Made by a program: the position numbers and the translations under genes | Shown: in pieces, positions 1-10,233 of the stretch | Layout of the letters: every line of letters starts with the position of its first letter | Numbering within the stretch: position 1 is the first letter of the stretch | Notes under the pieces: generated by a model | The model's database searches: none | What the model saw: the letters and a program-made list of their open reading frames with translations, nothing else | Told to the model about the DNA's origin: nothing | Origin: CAVQBP01 sp963740945 | GTDB lineage: Bacteria; Bacteroidota; Ignavibacteria; Ignavibacteriales; Ignavibacteriaceae | Reading direction: 5' to 3' | DNA length: 64,000 bases | Assembly: GCA_963740945.1 (NCBI GenBank) | Contig: CAVUGE010000034.1 | Span: 62,001-126,000, forward strand

Positions 1-9
1 GGGGGAGTC

Positions 10-41
10 AAACGGGGCATGGTAAACATGTCCCGTTTTTT
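10..41 (+). terminator. Rho-independent terminator, probably bidirectional
   Basis: A 12-bp stem (positions 10-21 with 27-38, one G-T pair) closes a GTAAA loop and runs into a T tract on the plus strand. It would end a plus-strand gene lying before the window. It also lies 20 bp past the stop of the minus-strand DUF2807 gene, where it may serve as a weaker terminator because the minus-strand T run is short. Confidence 0.75.
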
Positions 42-59
42 GTGAGTTCATTTTGCGGT

Positions 60-743
60 TTATTTTCTAATTATACTTCCAGAACCGGCTATTGAGGAAC
101 TTACATTTCCCGGATCTCCATAAAATATAATTGTTCCGGAACCGTTAACAGCAGCATTCAGTTCATCTGTAACATTTAATGTACAGATACCTGATCCGTT
201 TACGACTGCATCACACTTTGTTGTTACAAGTCTTTCAGCATTTAAGATGCCTGACCCATTTATTAATCCGTATAAATAATTACTTTGTCCCTTGACATTT
301 ATATTACCGGAACCGTCAATTACAGTAGTTAATCTCCCGGTAGAAATTGAATTTTGAGTGATAATATTTCCGGAACCTTCGGTAGAAAGACTTGTAATTG
401 TTTTTAGAGAAACATAAACATTCAAAGTAATATTGGAATAGCTGCCGTTTTTTAATCCTATCAGTAGAGTTCCATTCTGTTCTTCTGTTATTACATAATC
501 GATGATATTATCATCAGCTTCGACTCTAATTTTTTGAACATCATCCTGAGTTAAGTAAATATTCCCAAAACTTGAGACTTTTACGCCAGAACATTCATTA
601 AGCTCTCTTGTTTCAGAAACCAGATTACCGGAACCATGGATAGAATTTATTGGGTCATTTATATTTATAGTTTTTACACAGCCATAAAAGATAAATAGCG
701 GCAGTATAAATAAAAATATTTTCTTAACAACACTATTCTTCAT
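60..743 (-). CDS. DUF2807 head-GIN-domain lipoprotein
   Basis: The protein of about 227 residues has a hydrophobic N-terminus ending in a lipobox-like FYGC, so it is probably a lipoprotein. The body is a repetitive all-beta sequence with many GSGN/GSGI/GSG motifs at roughly 20-residue spacing, typical of the DUF2807 (putative auto-transporter adhesin, head GIN domain) family common in Bacteroidota. An open frame extends 40 codons upstream, but the ATG at 743 is preferred because AGAGGGA lies at good distance before it and the signal peptide follows at once. Function is not established for the family; a cell-envelope or surface role is inferred. It appears to be a single-gene unit. Confidence 0.85.
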   Translation of the reverse strand: MKNSVVKKIFLFILPLFIFYGCVKTININDPINSIHGSGNLVSETRELNECSGVKVSSFGNIYLTQDDVQKIRVEADDNIIDYVITEEQNGTLLIGLKNGSYSNITLNVYVSLKTITSLSTEGSGNIITQNSISTGRLTTVIDGSGNINVKGQSNYLYGLINGSGILNAERLVTTKCDAVVNGSGICTLNVTDELNAAVNGSGTIIFYGDPGNVSSSIAGSGSIIRK

Positions 744-1028
744 ATATGTTCCCTCTATAGGATATTTTATTTTTAATAGATTTGAGGAATTTGTATAATT
801 ATGTAAAAATTCAGAGGGAATTATGAGAGTAGAGTATATTAATTCCCTTTTATTTTTTAACACCCCTTTTTACCCGGAACTGAAATAATTTTATGGTTAA
901 AAATAATTATAAAATTTGAATAAGGTAATGGAAATTTTTTATAGGTTAAGAATTAAGTACAGAAGGGAAAAAATAGGGTTGATTGGCGAGTTTCTAGTTT
1001 ATTTAAGTCTTTGTGGTAAAGTAAAATA

Positions 1029-1720
1029 GCACTCCTCCGGAGTGCGGGTATCCGGGGTTTAGTTTGTTTTCTAATAATATATCGCTCCTCTGGAGCTAAG
1101 ACAAAAATAAAGATTAGGATTGCGGTTTTTTTGGATTGTAGGTTTCTAATAATATATCGCTCCTCCGGAGCTAAGACAAAATAAAGATTAGGAGTGCGGG
1201 TTTTTTTTGGATTATCAGTTTCTAATAATATGTCGCTCCTCTGGAGCTAAGACAAAAATAAAGATTATGAGTACGGATATTTCTAGATTATCAGTTTCTA
1301 ATAATATATCGCTCCTCTGGAGCTAAGACAAAAATAAAGATTAGGATTGCGGTTTTTTTGGATTATAGGTTTCTAATAATATATCGCTCCTCCGGAGCTA
1401 AGAAAAAATAAAGATTAGGGGTGCGAATTTTTTGGATTATCAGTTTCTAATAATATATCGCTTCTCTGGAGCTAAGAAAAAATAAAGATTAGGAGTGCGG
1501 TTTTTTTTTGGATTATCAGTTTCTAATAATATATCGCTCCTCTGGAGCTAAGACAAAAATAAAGATTATGGGTGCGAATTTTTTAGATTATTAGTTTCTA
1601 ATAATATATCGCTCCTCCGGAGCTAAGACAAAATAATGATTAGGAGTGCGGATATTTTGGTTATTAGTTTCTATAAATTTATCGCTCCTATCTCCGGAGC
1701 GAAGACGAGATAAAGATTAC
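1029..1720. repeat. Tandem array of about 75-bp hairpin units (9 copies plus one outlier)
   Basis: This gap between two minus-strand genes is filled by nine units whose cores start at 1081, 1156, 1232, 1308, 1383, 1457, 1533, 1608 and 1681, a spacing of 73-76 bp. Each unit has a TCTAATAATAT head, a short hairpin GCTCC-(TCC or TCT)-GGAGC, then TAAGACAAAATAAAGATTA and a T-rich end. A related hairpin with a longer stem (GCACTCC/GGAGTGC) stands alone at 1029-1045. The spacers are near-identical, so it is not a CRISPR array. No coding potential was seen. Confidence 0.9.
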
Positions 1721-1762
1721 AAAAAGGAAGTATAGTTAAAAAGATCGAAATTTTGATAGAAG

Positions 1763-3577
1763 CTATTCGTACATTTCATCAATTAAATGGGCGTAACGTT
1801 CTTCAATGAATTTTCTTTTAATTTTTAAGCTTGGAGTTATTTCGCCTGATTCTATAGTAAAAGGTTCATCCAGAATTGAAAATTTTCTAATCCGTTCGTA
1901 GTTAGCAAGTTTTTTTTGAAGGGAAGAAATTTCTTTGTCAATTAAATTATAAATTTCTTTTTTCTTAATAAGATCTTTAATATCGATATAGCTTATTTTA
2001 TTGGAATCAGCATATTCTTGAATTGATTCGAAATCAGGGACAATTAGAGCGCTTAAAAACATTCGATAGTTGCCGATTAACACAAACTGGTCTATATATT
2101 TGCTTGTCAGGAAAAGATTTTCAATAGGAGCAGGTGCAATATATTTACCTCCTGAAGTTTTGAACAAATGTTTCTTCCTGTCGGTAATCATCAAAAACCC
2201 ATCTGAATCAAAAACACCGATATCACCTGTATGCAGCCAGCCGTTTTTTATAACTTCATTAGTTTCACCTTTGTTTTTATAATAGCCGAGCATAACGTTG
2301 GGACCTTTTACAAGGATTTCGCCATCCGAAGCAATTTTAACCTGAACACCCGGTACTACTTTTCCTACAGTTCCAAATTTATAATCATCCACTCTATTAA
2401 TGGCAATAACAGGTGAGGATTCAGTTAGACCATATCCTTCCAAAATAATAATTCCAATTGCATCAAAGAATTCGCCCATTTGTCTCGGCAGTGCAGCACC
2501 GCCGGAGACAAAAAACCTTAGTCTTCCCCCCATTTTTTCTTTAAGTTTTGAAAATACAAGCTTATCTGCGAGAGCATATTCTATTTTTAATTTTAAAGAA
2601 ATATTATTTTCTCTTTTTGAGCGGGAATATTTTTTACCTATCTCAACAGCCCAATTAAATATTTTTTGTTTTGATAAAGGTTCCTTTTCAATATTCTTTA
2701 TAATTTTAGTATAAATTCTCTCAAAAAGTCTCGGTACAGAGGTAATAACTGTAGGATTCGATTCAAGAATATTTTGAGAAATCATTTCAATACTTTCAGC
2801 ATAGTAAACTGAGCCTGCGCAGGCAAAACCTGTATAGTACCCCCCCATCCTCTCAAATATATGACATAAGGGAAGAAATGAAAGAAATACATCATTTGAA
2901 GAAACGGGAATAGCTTCCAAAGCTGAATGTACATTTGAAATAATATTTTTATGAGTTAACATTACCCCTTTAGGTTCACCTGTTGTTCCGGATGTATATA
3001 TAATAGTGCATAAATCATTTTCATCAGCTAATAGAATATTTTTCTTAAAGAGATCCGGATGAAGTTCTTTTAGTTTAATCCCCATCTCCTGAACCTGGCT
3101 AAAAGAATAAATATTAACATTCTTATTTATTTCCAGATCTTTTTCATTAAGGACAATAATAAATTTTATTTTCTTACATTCATTTATGACTTTTAATACC
3201 TTATTCAATTGAAATTTATTTGAGACAATTATCCCGATAGAATCAGAATTATTCAAAATAAATTCTTCGGAATCGGCAGTTAAGGAGGGATAAATAGGAA
3301 TGTCCACAGCTCCTAGTCCTAAAATAGCCATATCGGAATAAACCCACTCCGGCCGATTTTCAGAGCTTATTGCAATTTTATCATTTCTTTTAACACCAAG
3401 AGCAGATAGCCCTAAGGCAAAATTTTCAGTATGTTCTTCGAATTCTTTATAGGAAATACCTCTATATTTTCCATTTTCTTTATAAAACATTATAAATTTT
3501 CCGGGCATTCCCCTAAACTCATCGGTCAGGCATTTAAAAAGTTCAGGTATAGTTCTAAACGGCTTTAGTGACGGCAT
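1763..3577 (-). CDS. Long-chain acyl-CoA synthetase (AMP-forming)
   Basis: This enzyme of 604 residues activates fatty acids to acyl-CoA with ATP, through an acyl-adenylate. The ANL-superfamily P-loop motif YTSGTTGEPKG lies near residues 194-204, and EGYGLTESSP and the HTGDIG motif follow in the expected order. Length and the LFKTSGGKYIAP segment near the C-terminus match the long-chain (FadD/ACSL-like) branch rather than acetyl-CoA synthetase. No membrane segment is obvious. The gene stands alone, with the hairpin array immediately downstream. The exact chain-length specificity cannot be read from the sequence. Confidence 0.92.
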   Translation of the reverse strand: MPSLKPFRTIPELFKCLTDEFRGMPGKFIMFYKENGKYRGISYKEFEEHTENFALGLSALGVKRNDKIAISSENRPEWVYSDMAILGLGAVDIPIYPSLTADSEEFILNNSDSIGIIVSNKFQLNKVLKVINECKKIKFIIVLNEKDLEINKNVNIYSFSQVQEMGIKLKELHPDLFKKNILLADENDLCTIIYTSGTTGEPKGVMLTHKNIISNVHSALEAIPVSSNDVFLSFLPLCHIFERMGGYYTGFACAGSVYYAESIEMISQNILESNPTVITSVPRLFERIYTKIIKNIEKEPLSKQKIFNWAVEIGKKYSRSKRENNISLKLKIEYALADKLVFSKLKEKMGGRLRFFVSGGAALPRQMGEFFDAIGIIILEGYGLTESSPVIAINRVDDYKFGTVGKVVPGVQVKIASDGEILVKGPNVMLGYYKNKGETNEVIKNGWLHTGDIGVFDSDGFLMITDRKKHLFKTSGGKYIAPAPIENLFLTSKYIDQFVLIGNYRMFLSALIVPDFESIQEYADSNKISYIDIKDLIKKKEIYNLIDKEISSLQKKLANYERIRKFSILDEPFTIESGEITPSLKIKRKFIEERYAHLIDEMYE

Positions 3578-4281
3578 TTATTTTCTCTAAATAAATAGTG
3601 AAAATAATTTTGATATTCTATAAATGCAAGGGAGAGAGTGATAATAATTTAGCGGTTTCATATTAGTCCAAAATATCTTTTGTATATCCAACTGAGTATT
3701 CAAGCGTAGATGGAGCGAATGTGAAGCGTATGTGGAGCGTATGTGAGATGGATATGTCCTTTATTGAATATTAGGAAGAACCAGAAAAAGAAAGTATTAA
3801 ACAATTAATTTTGGACACTATAGAGTAGCTTAATGATACACAGTCATTTAGTCAACTGTGATACTTAGTACACTTATTCTTAATTACGATGACATATTAA
3901 TTCTACACTTGTCTTACTCCTTGAGGGATTAGGATTACGAGTACGAGCATGATTACGATTACGAACAAGATCAAGAATAAAATAGGTCACCGTATTTATG
4001 TATAGATGTACTTAGAGATTAATAGTTAATGGAAAATTAGATGGTGAAAATTGAAGCGAATATTTTAATAAAGGATATCTGCAAATATTATAGTTTGATT
4101 CTATTAGCCAAAAGCTGTAATTTTTATTTAATTTTTTAAATATTTATCATTCTTTAACACTACTTAAAAATTATAAATTATTTACAAAGCCTACTTAAAT
4201 TTTAAAAGAGTATTAGGTAATTTTAACTAGAGTTGAAGATTATAAAACAAATTTTTAATTATTTGACCCGGAGATTTTATA
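3578..4281. other. Divergent intergenic region, 0.7 kb, with an 11-bp tandem repeat
   Basis: This stretch separates the divergent acyl-CoA synthetase and P5C dehydrogenase genes and must hold both promoters. Positions 3703-3746 contain four copies of an 11-bp unit close to AGCGTATGTGG. Positions 3920-3980 are a low-complexity GATTACGA/GAACAAGATCAAG tract. No open frame with recognisable protein similarity was found. Confidence 0.6.
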
Positions 4282-5913
4282 ATGTCCAATGCATATTTTA
4301 AAGTACCATTTCCTATTAATGAACCGGTAAAATTATATAAGCCGGGGAGTCCTGAAAGAGTAGAATTAAAGAAGAAATTAACCGAACTAAAATCAAAGCA
4401 GATAGAAATACCTTTGATTATCGGAGGTGAAGAAGTAAAGACTAATAATACCGCAGAGATGGTAATTCCTCATGATAAAGGTCATATATTGGGAATTTAT
4501 CATAAAGCGGGGAAAAAAGAGGTCGAAAAAGCAATTGAATCTGCGCTAGAAGCAAGGAAAGAATGGGCAGAAATGCCATGGGAGCAGCGGGTTTCCATTT
4601 TTCTTAAGATGGCGGATTTGCTGGCAGGTTCATGGCGGGCAACACTAAATGCCTCTACAATGCTGGGACAATCCAAAGTAGTGCATCAAGCTGAGATTGA
4701 TGCGGCGTGTGAATTAATAGATTTCTGGAGATTCAACACTTATTATATGACACAGCTTATGGGAGAGCAGCCATACTCGCCATACGGAATGTGGAATCGA
4801 TTAGAGTACAGACCGTTAGAAGGTTATGTATTTGCAGTAACACCATTTAATTTTACATCAATTGCAGGGAATTTGCCAACGGCACCGGCAATTGTCGGGA
4901 ATGTTGTGTTATGGAAACCGGCATCGAGTGCAGTATATTCGGCATATCAATTAATGAAATTATTTGAAGCAGCCGGATTACCGAAAGGTGTAATAAACTT
5001 TGTGCCCGGTTCCGGTGGAGAAGTGGGAGTTCCGGCAATGAGCAATCCTCATTTAGCAGGAGTACATTTTACAGGTTCGACGGCTGTATTCCAGGGGATG
5101 TGGAAAACTATATCGGATAATTTAAGTAATATGAAATATTATCCAAGGATAGTAGGTGAAACAGGGGGCAAAGATTTCATTTTTGCTCATAGTTCGGCAG
5201 ATGTAGATGCACTTGTTGTAGGGGTATTAAGAGGAGCTTTTGAATATCAGGGGCAAAAATGTTCTGCAGCTTCCAGGATGTACATCCCTAAGTCAATCTG
5301 GGATGAATTTAAGGGGAAATATATTGCCGAAATAAAGAAGATTAAAATGGGAGATGTAGAGGATTTTACAAACTTTATGTCTGCAGTAATAGATAAAGGG
5401 GCATTCAAATCGATTACAGATTATATCAATTTTGCAAAGGGATCAAATGAAACCGAAATAATCACCGGTGGAAATTTTGATGATTCAAAAGGGTATTTTA
5501 TTGAACCGACAACAATCGTAACTTCGAATCCGAAATTCAAGACTATGGAAGAAGAGATTTTTGGGCCGGTTATGACAATTTTTATATATGATGATGAAAA
5601 GTTTGATGAAACATTGGAACTATGCGATTCTACTTCTCCTTATGCACTTACCGGTGCAGTTTGGGCACAGGATAGAAAAGCTATTTTGAAAATGTCGGAT
5701 AGGCTTCGAAACACTTCAGGTAATTTTTATATCAATGATAAACCCACTGCAGCGGTGGTAGGACAACAGCCATTCGGCGGAGGCAGGTCATCAGGTACAA
5801 ACGATAAAGCAGGAAGCGGATTAAATATAATGAGATGGATGACTGTAAGGACAATTAAAGAAACTTTTGAACCGCCCAAAGATTGGCATTATCCCTTTAT
5901 GAGTGAAGAATAA
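4282..5913 (+). CDS. pruA: L-glutamate gamma-semialdehyde (P5C) dehydrogenase
   Basis: This NAD-dependent aldehyde dehydrogenase oxidises glutamate semialdehyde, the open form of pyrroline-5-carboxylate, to glutamate in proline catabolism. The 543 residues match the ALDH4A1-like single-domain type rather than bifunctional PutA. The general-base glutamate sits in GETGGKDF (about E293) and the catalytic cysteine in EYQGQKCSAA (about C327). FTGSTAVF is the usual nucleotide-binding segment, and the C-terminal IMRWMTVRTIKETFEPP matches the family. CCGGAG lies before the ATG. No proline dehydrogenase gene is adjacent; sucC follows 45 bp later, so the two may be co-transcribed, linking glutamate entry to the TCA cycle. 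Confidence 0.93.
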   Translation: MSNAYFKVPFPINEPVKLYKPGSPERVELKKKLTELKSKQIEIPLIIGGEEVKTNNTAEMVIPHDKGHILGIYHKAGKKEVEKAIESALEARKEWAEMPWEQRVSIFLKMADLLAGSWRATLNASTMLGQSKVVHQAEIDAACELIDFWRFNTYYMTQLMGEQPYSPYGMWNRLEYRPLEGYVFAVTPFNFTSIAGNLPTAPAIVGNVVLWKPASSAVYSAYQLMKLFEAAGLPKGVINFVPGSGGEVGVPAMSNPHLAGVHFTGSTAVFQGMWKTISDNLSNMKYYPRIVGETGGKDFIFAHSSADVDALVVGVLRGAFEYQGQKCSAASRMYIPKSIWDEFKGKYIAEIKKIKMGDVEDFTNFMSAVIDKGAFKSITDYINFAKGSNETEIITGGNFDDSKGYFIEPTTIVTSNPKFKTMEEEIFGPVMTIFIYDDEKFDETLELCDSTSPYALTGAVWAQDRKAILKMSDRLRNTSGNFYINDKPTAAVVGQQPFGGGRSSGTNDKAGSGLNIMRWMTVRTIKETFEPPKDWHYPFMSEE

Positions 5914-5958
5914 AAAAGTAATATTTATAATAATTTTATTTATAAGGATACAGTCAAA

Positions 5959-7173
5959 ATGAAAATTCATGAATATCAAGCAAAAGAAATTCTGAAACGT
6001 TATAACGTACCTGTTCAGGATGGTATAGCAGTAAAAAAATTACCTGACGTTGAGAAAGCTATTTCGGAGCTGCAATCAAGAGGGATAAATCAATATGTAG
6101 TTAAATCACAGATACATGCAGGCGGACGAGGAAAAGGTAAATTATACAATCCGCAAAATAGGGATGAATTAGTGCTTGAAGGGGGAGTTAAATTTACGAC
6201 ATCTGCAGAAAAAGTGAAGGAATTATCGGAAAAAATGCTTGGTAATCTGTTAGTTACGCATCAGACCGGCAATGAAGGGAAAATAGTTAAAACTCTCTTT
6301 ATTGCAGAAGGTTTAGATTTTAAGAAGGAGTACTATTTAAGCATATTACTTGACAGATCTGTTTCTATGAATGTAATTATGGCATCTACAGAGGGAGGAG
6401 TTGAAATTGAAAAGGTTGCAGCAGAAACACCGGAAAAAATTATTAAAGAATGGATTGAACCGTCGGTTGGGCTTCAGCCATACCAGGCAAGAAAGTTAGC
6501 TTTCTCTTTAGGACTGGAGGGTGATGTATTTAAGAACTTCGTAAAATTTCTTCCGGTTCTTTATAAAGCTTATGTGGAAACCGATGCCTCACTGCTGGAA
6601 ATTAATCCATTAATTATTACCAATGATGATCGTGTAGTTGCCTTAGATGCAAAAATGAATTTTGATGATAATGCTTTATACCGTCATAAAGATATTGCTG
6701 CATTTCGTGATCTGGATGAAGAGGATACGCTGGAGATTGAAGCATCCAAATATAATTTAAATTATATAAAGCTCGATGGAAATGTTGGTTGTATGGTAAA
6801 TGGAGCAGGCCTGGCAATGGCTACGATGGATATAATAAAATTGGCAGGCGGAGAACCGGCAAACTTTTTAGATGTAGGCGGGGGTGCAAACAAAACAACA
6901 GTTGCAAACGGGTTTAAGATTATTCTTTCGGATCCTAATGTAAAAGCTATATTGATAAATATATTCGGCGGTATTGTCAGATGCGATAGAGTAGCGCAGG
7001 GAGTAATTGATGCAACAAAGGAAATGGATGTAACTGTTCCGGTAGTAGTAAGACTTGAGGGAACAAATGCAAAAGAAGCAGGTGAAATGTTAAATAGTTC
7101 GGGATTAAATTTTGAAGTTGCTTCCAGTTTAAAAGATGCGGCTGAAAAAGTTACTTCTGTTTTAACTAAATAG
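5959..7173 (+). CDS. sucC: Succinyl-CoA ligase (ADP-forming), beta subunit
   Basis: This subunit supplies the ATP-grasp part of succinyl-CoA synthetase in the TCA cycle. The N-terminus MKIHEYQAKEILKRY is the family signature, followed by the ATP-grasp motif VKSQIHAGGRGKGK (about residues 48-61). Near the C-terminus NFLDVGGGA and NIFGGIVRCD form the CoA-ligase region. The length of 404 residues is normal. The partner sucD is not next to it in this window, so the alpha subunit must lie elsewhere, as is common outside Proteobacteria. AAGGAT precedes the ATG. Confidence 0.95.
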   Translation: MKIHEYQAKEILKRYNVPVQDGIAVKKLPDVEKAISELQSRGINQYVVKSQIHAGGRGKGKLYNPQNRDELVLEGGVKFTTSAEKVKELSEKMLGNLLVTHQTGNEGKIVKTLFIAEGLDFKKEYYLSILLDRSVSMNVIMASTEGGVEIEKVAAETPEKIIKEWIEPSVGLQPYQARKLAFSLGLEGDVFKNFVKFLPVLYKAYVETDASLLEINPLIITNDDRVVALDAKMNFDDNALYRHKDIAAFRDLDEEDTLEIEASKYNLNYIKLDGNVGCMVNGAGLAMATMDIIKLAGGEPANFLDVGGGANKTTVANGFKIILSDPNVKAILINIFGGIVRCDRVAQGVIDATKEMDVTVPVVVRLEGTNAKEAGEMLNSSGLNFEVASSLKDAAEKVTSVLTK

Positions 7174-7350
7174 ATTAAAATCTTGCTTTTTATAAAGAAT
7201 AAGAAGGAAAAAATCACGGCATTTTTTTTGATGATTCTTAATCAGAAAAAAAATGTTTCTTTTACATAAAATGATTAACAAATTCAACTTGCTTTTATAC
7301 TTAATTAGTAATACATTTTTTCAAAAATAATTTCTAGTTTTGGAGAGTAG

Positions 7351-8766
7351 ATGGCCTTTTTTGATTCCGATTTTAGTGGTGAAAATCTTTTTGGAAGTGA
7401 TAAGAATGTTGATTTTGAGATAAAAAAATATAAAGGTCTTATTGAAGAGGGGAGCATCTATTCATGCATGGAGGCAATTGAAGAAACAATTCAGAATTGC
7501 ATTGATAACGAAAAATTTGAAGACGGACTTTATTTTGTAAATAACCTATTAGATATTGCTCCCTATAATTCAGAATACTGGATGAAAAAAGGGGTTATAT
7601 TAAAAGAACTTTTCAAATTCGAACTCTCTTTAGATTGTTTTAATAAAGCACTTTCCTTAAATCCTGGAGATTCTGAAATTTTAATAGACAAAGCTGAAGC
7701 AGAAGAAAGTTTAGGGTTAAACACAGAAGCTAAAGAATCTTTGTTAACTGCAATAAATTTAGATCCAGGTGATGAAGAAGCGATCTTCAGTCTGGGTTTA
7801 TTCCAACAGAGGCAGGAAAATTATTTCGAAGCAATTGATTGCTTTTTAAAGACCATATCTATAGATAATGAATTTTCAGAAGCTTTTTATGAACTTGGTT
7901 TTTCATATGAGAATATAAGGGAATGGCAAAAAGCACTTGATTCATACGATAAATTTTTAGATTTGCAGCCATATAGCGCTAGCGGCTGGTATAATAGAGG
8001 TATAGTTTTAGTTAAAATGAATAAGCTGGAAAAGGCAGTTGACAGCTATGATCTCGCAACAGCCATTAAAGATAATTTTGCAGCAGCATGGTTTAACAGG
8101 GGGAATACACTGGCAGATCTGGGAAGATTTCAGCAGGCAATAGAAAGCTTCAAAAAATCAATTCAAATTGACAGCAGGGATGAAGCATCATTTTATAATA
8201 TCGCTAATATATATGAAGAGATGGGAGAAGTGCCGAAAGCTATTTCTTATTATTCCGAAGCAATTAAGATTAATGAAAATTATTATGAAGCTTTTCTCTC
8301 AAGAGGATTCTGCTACGATACTTTAGGAAAATTTCAACTCGCATTAAAAGATTTTAATAAAGCTATTTCCTTATCACAGGATAGCGCTGATGCCTGGTAT
8401 GCTAAGGCAGACCTTGAATATTCTCTGGGAAAACTTCAGGAAGCTGTAACCAGCTATAAAACAGCTATTAAAATAACACCGGATAATTTTGAAATATGGT
8501 TCAATCTTTCGGAAACATACCTTGAAATGGGTGATTGGCTTAATGCACTTGAAGCGTTTGATCAATGTATAAGAATAGATCCGGAAGATGCTACATCATT
8601 TTATGGAAAAGCAAAAGTGAACTTTATATTAAACAGAACAAAAGAAGCACTTGAATGTTTGAAATTTGCTTTTAAGCTTGATCCTACGATCAAGACCGAA
8701 TTTGCCAAAGAATATCCGGAAATAAAATCATCCAGACTATTCAAAAAGCTGATGGGCGAAACCTGA
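7351..8766 (+). CDS. Tetratricopeptide-repeat protein
   Basis: The 471 residues consist of about eleven consecutive 34-residue TPR units starting near residue 60, with the usual pattern of W/Y-x2-G/A and a closing P (for example AWFNRGNTLADLGRFQQAIE). There is no signal peptide and no membrane segment, so it is probably a cytoplasmic scaffold. GGAGAG precedes the start. It lies between sucC and aroE on the same strand, but nothing in the sequence points to a partner. Its specific function is unknown. Confidence 0.85.
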   Translation: MAFFDSDFSGENLFGSDKNVDFEIKKYKGLIEEGSIYSCMEAIEETIQNCIDNEKFEDGLYFVNNLLDIAPYNSEYWMKKGVILKELFKFELSLDCFNKALSLNPGDSEILIDKAEAEESLGLNTEAKESLLTAINLDPGDEEAIFSLGLFQQRQENYFEAIDCFLKTISIDNEFSEAFYELGFSYENIREWQKALDSYDKFLDLQPYSASGWYNRGIVLVKMNKLEKAVDSYDLATAIKDNFAAAWFNRGNTLADLGRFQQAIESFKKSIQIDSRDEASFYNIANIYEEMGEVPKAISYYSEAIKINENYYEAFLSRGFCYDTLGKFQLALKDFNKAISLSQDSADAWYAKADLEYSLGKLQEAVTSYKTAIKITPDNFEIWFNLSETYLEMGDWLNALEAFDQCIRIDPEDATSFYGKAKVNFILNRTKEALECLKFAFKLDPTIKTEFAKEYPEIKSSRLFKKLMGET

Positions 8767-8810
8767 TTTTCCTTATTATTTCTTAAGCTTTTACTCTATT
8801 TCTATTTACT

Positions 8811-9683
8811 ATGAAAAATTCATTTCATCTTAACACTCAAATTGTGGGGCTTTTAGGGCATCCGATAAGACATACATTTTCTCCTTTTATACATAATATT
8901 GCTTTTGAAATTACAAAATTGGATTACATTTACCTTCCGTTTGATGTACCTCCTTCAAACTTGAAGAATGCAATAAAAGGAATCATCGCTCTCGGATTAA
9001 AGGGATACAATGTTACAATTCCGCATAAAGAGAAAATGATGGAATTTATGAATAATATTTCGGAAGAAGCATCAATAGTGGGTTCAGTTAATACCGTAGT
9101 AAATGAGATGGGGAAATTAAGCGGATACAATACCGATGTTACTGGTATACATGAAACTTTGAATCCATATAAGAAGAGTTTATCCGGCGAAACCGTAAGC
9201 ATAGTTGGCTCAGGCGGAGCAGCAAGAGCCGTTGTATATACGTTGATACGCCATTTTAAGCCTAAAAAAATATTCTTAATAAATAGAACCGAGCAGAGGG
9301 CAGAAGCATTAAAAAACTATTTTAAAGCTAAAATGAAATTTGACGGGTTTACGGTAAAAGAATTTTATGCGCCTGCTCTTGTTAATGTTTTTAAAGATTC
9401 AAAACTTATTATTAATTCAACACCTATCGGTATGTATCCTGAAAGCGATGATGCGGTTACTACTATGGAGGAATCTTTTGTGAAAGATCAAATAGTTTTT
9501 GATCTTGTATATAATCCGTTAAAAACTAAGCTTTTGCAGATTGCTGAAAAAAAGGGAGCCATAATATTAGATGGATTAAATATGCTGGTATATCAAGCTG
9601 CTGGTGCATTTAAATTATGGACCGGGGAAGAACTGCCAATAGATAAACTGCACAAATCTCTTCAACTTTATATTAATTCCTGA
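8811..9683 (+). CDS. aroE: Shikimate dehydrogenase
   Basis: The enzyme reduces 3-dehydroshikimate to shikimate with NADPH in aromatic amino-acid synthesis. The substrate-binding N-terminus has GHPIRHTFSPFIHN (SxS replaced by a TFS pattern) and the catalytic lysine in NVTIPHKE. The nucleotide-binding loop is VGSGGAARAV near residues 131-140, and the C-terminal region has FDLVYNP and GLNMLVYQAAGAFKLWTG. The length of 290 residues is normal. No other aro gene is near, and a large repeat region follows directly. Confidence 0.93.
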   Translation: MKNSFHLNTQIVGLLGHPIRHTFSPFIHNIAFEITKLDYIYLPFDVPPSNLKNAIKGIIALGLKGYNVTIPHKEKMMEFMNNISEEASIVGSVNTVVNEMGKLSGYNTDVTGIHETLNPYKKSLSGETVSIVGSGGAARAVVYTLIRHFKPKKIFLINRTEQRAEALKNYFKAKMKFDGFTVKEFYAPALVNVFKDSKLIINSTPIGMYPESDDAVTTMEESFVKDQIVFDLVYNPLKTKLLQIAEKKGAIILDGLNMLVYQAAGAFKLWTGEELPIDKLHKSLQLYINS

Positions 9684-9735
9684 GTTTTAAATAGTCTTTA
9701 TTTCAGAATATTACTTCTATTTTATATTTTCTTAC

Positions 9736-10165
9736 AATAATATCACACCTACGGTGTTTTTTTGTTCTCTTGGGCTGTTAAGTGTTAATAATATTTCACG
9801 CCTAACGGCGTTAGGAAAATAAAATATATTGGCTATTATCATATTATTCAAGCCTATCGCATTGATTAATAATATTTTACGCCTAACGGCGTTACGGAAA
9901 TAAATCTATTAGCTATTATGATATTATACATGAATGTTGATATTATTTTTAATAATATCACACGTACGGTGTTTTTTTTGTTCTTTTGGGCAATTAAGTG
10001 TTAATAATATTTCACGCCTAACGGAGTTAGGAAGATAAAATATATTGGCTATTGTCATATTATTCAAGCCTATCGCATTGATTAATAATATTTTTGGAAA
10101 TAAATCTATTAGCTATTATGATATTATTCATAAATGTTGATATTTTTTTTAGAGCAATATAATAT
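9736..10165. repeat. Direct duplication of a 215-bp unit carrying hairpin repeats
   Basis: Two long units start at 9736 and 9951 and match closely over about 200 bp. The first contains three small hairpins: ACACC-TAC-GGTGT at 9745-9757, ACGCC-TAAC-GGCGT at 9798-9811 and a second ACGCC/GGCGT at 9879-9895. The second unit keeps the first two, with substitutions, but lacks the third one cleanly. The whole aroE to aminotransferase gap (9684-10286) is repeat sequence with no supportable gene. Confidence 0.85.
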
Positions 10166-10233
10166 CTTCGGTGTTCAAATTCTGTTAATAATTACCTGGA
10201 AATTGTATAGTTCAAATCTGCTACAATAATTAA

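Noticed and set aside
1081..1720. CRISPR array
   Set aside because: The units are near-identical throughout; there are no unique spacers and no cas genes.
6762..7217. 151-codon frame opposite sucC
   Set aside because: It lies antisense to the conserved end of sucC and has no start signal or family resemblance.
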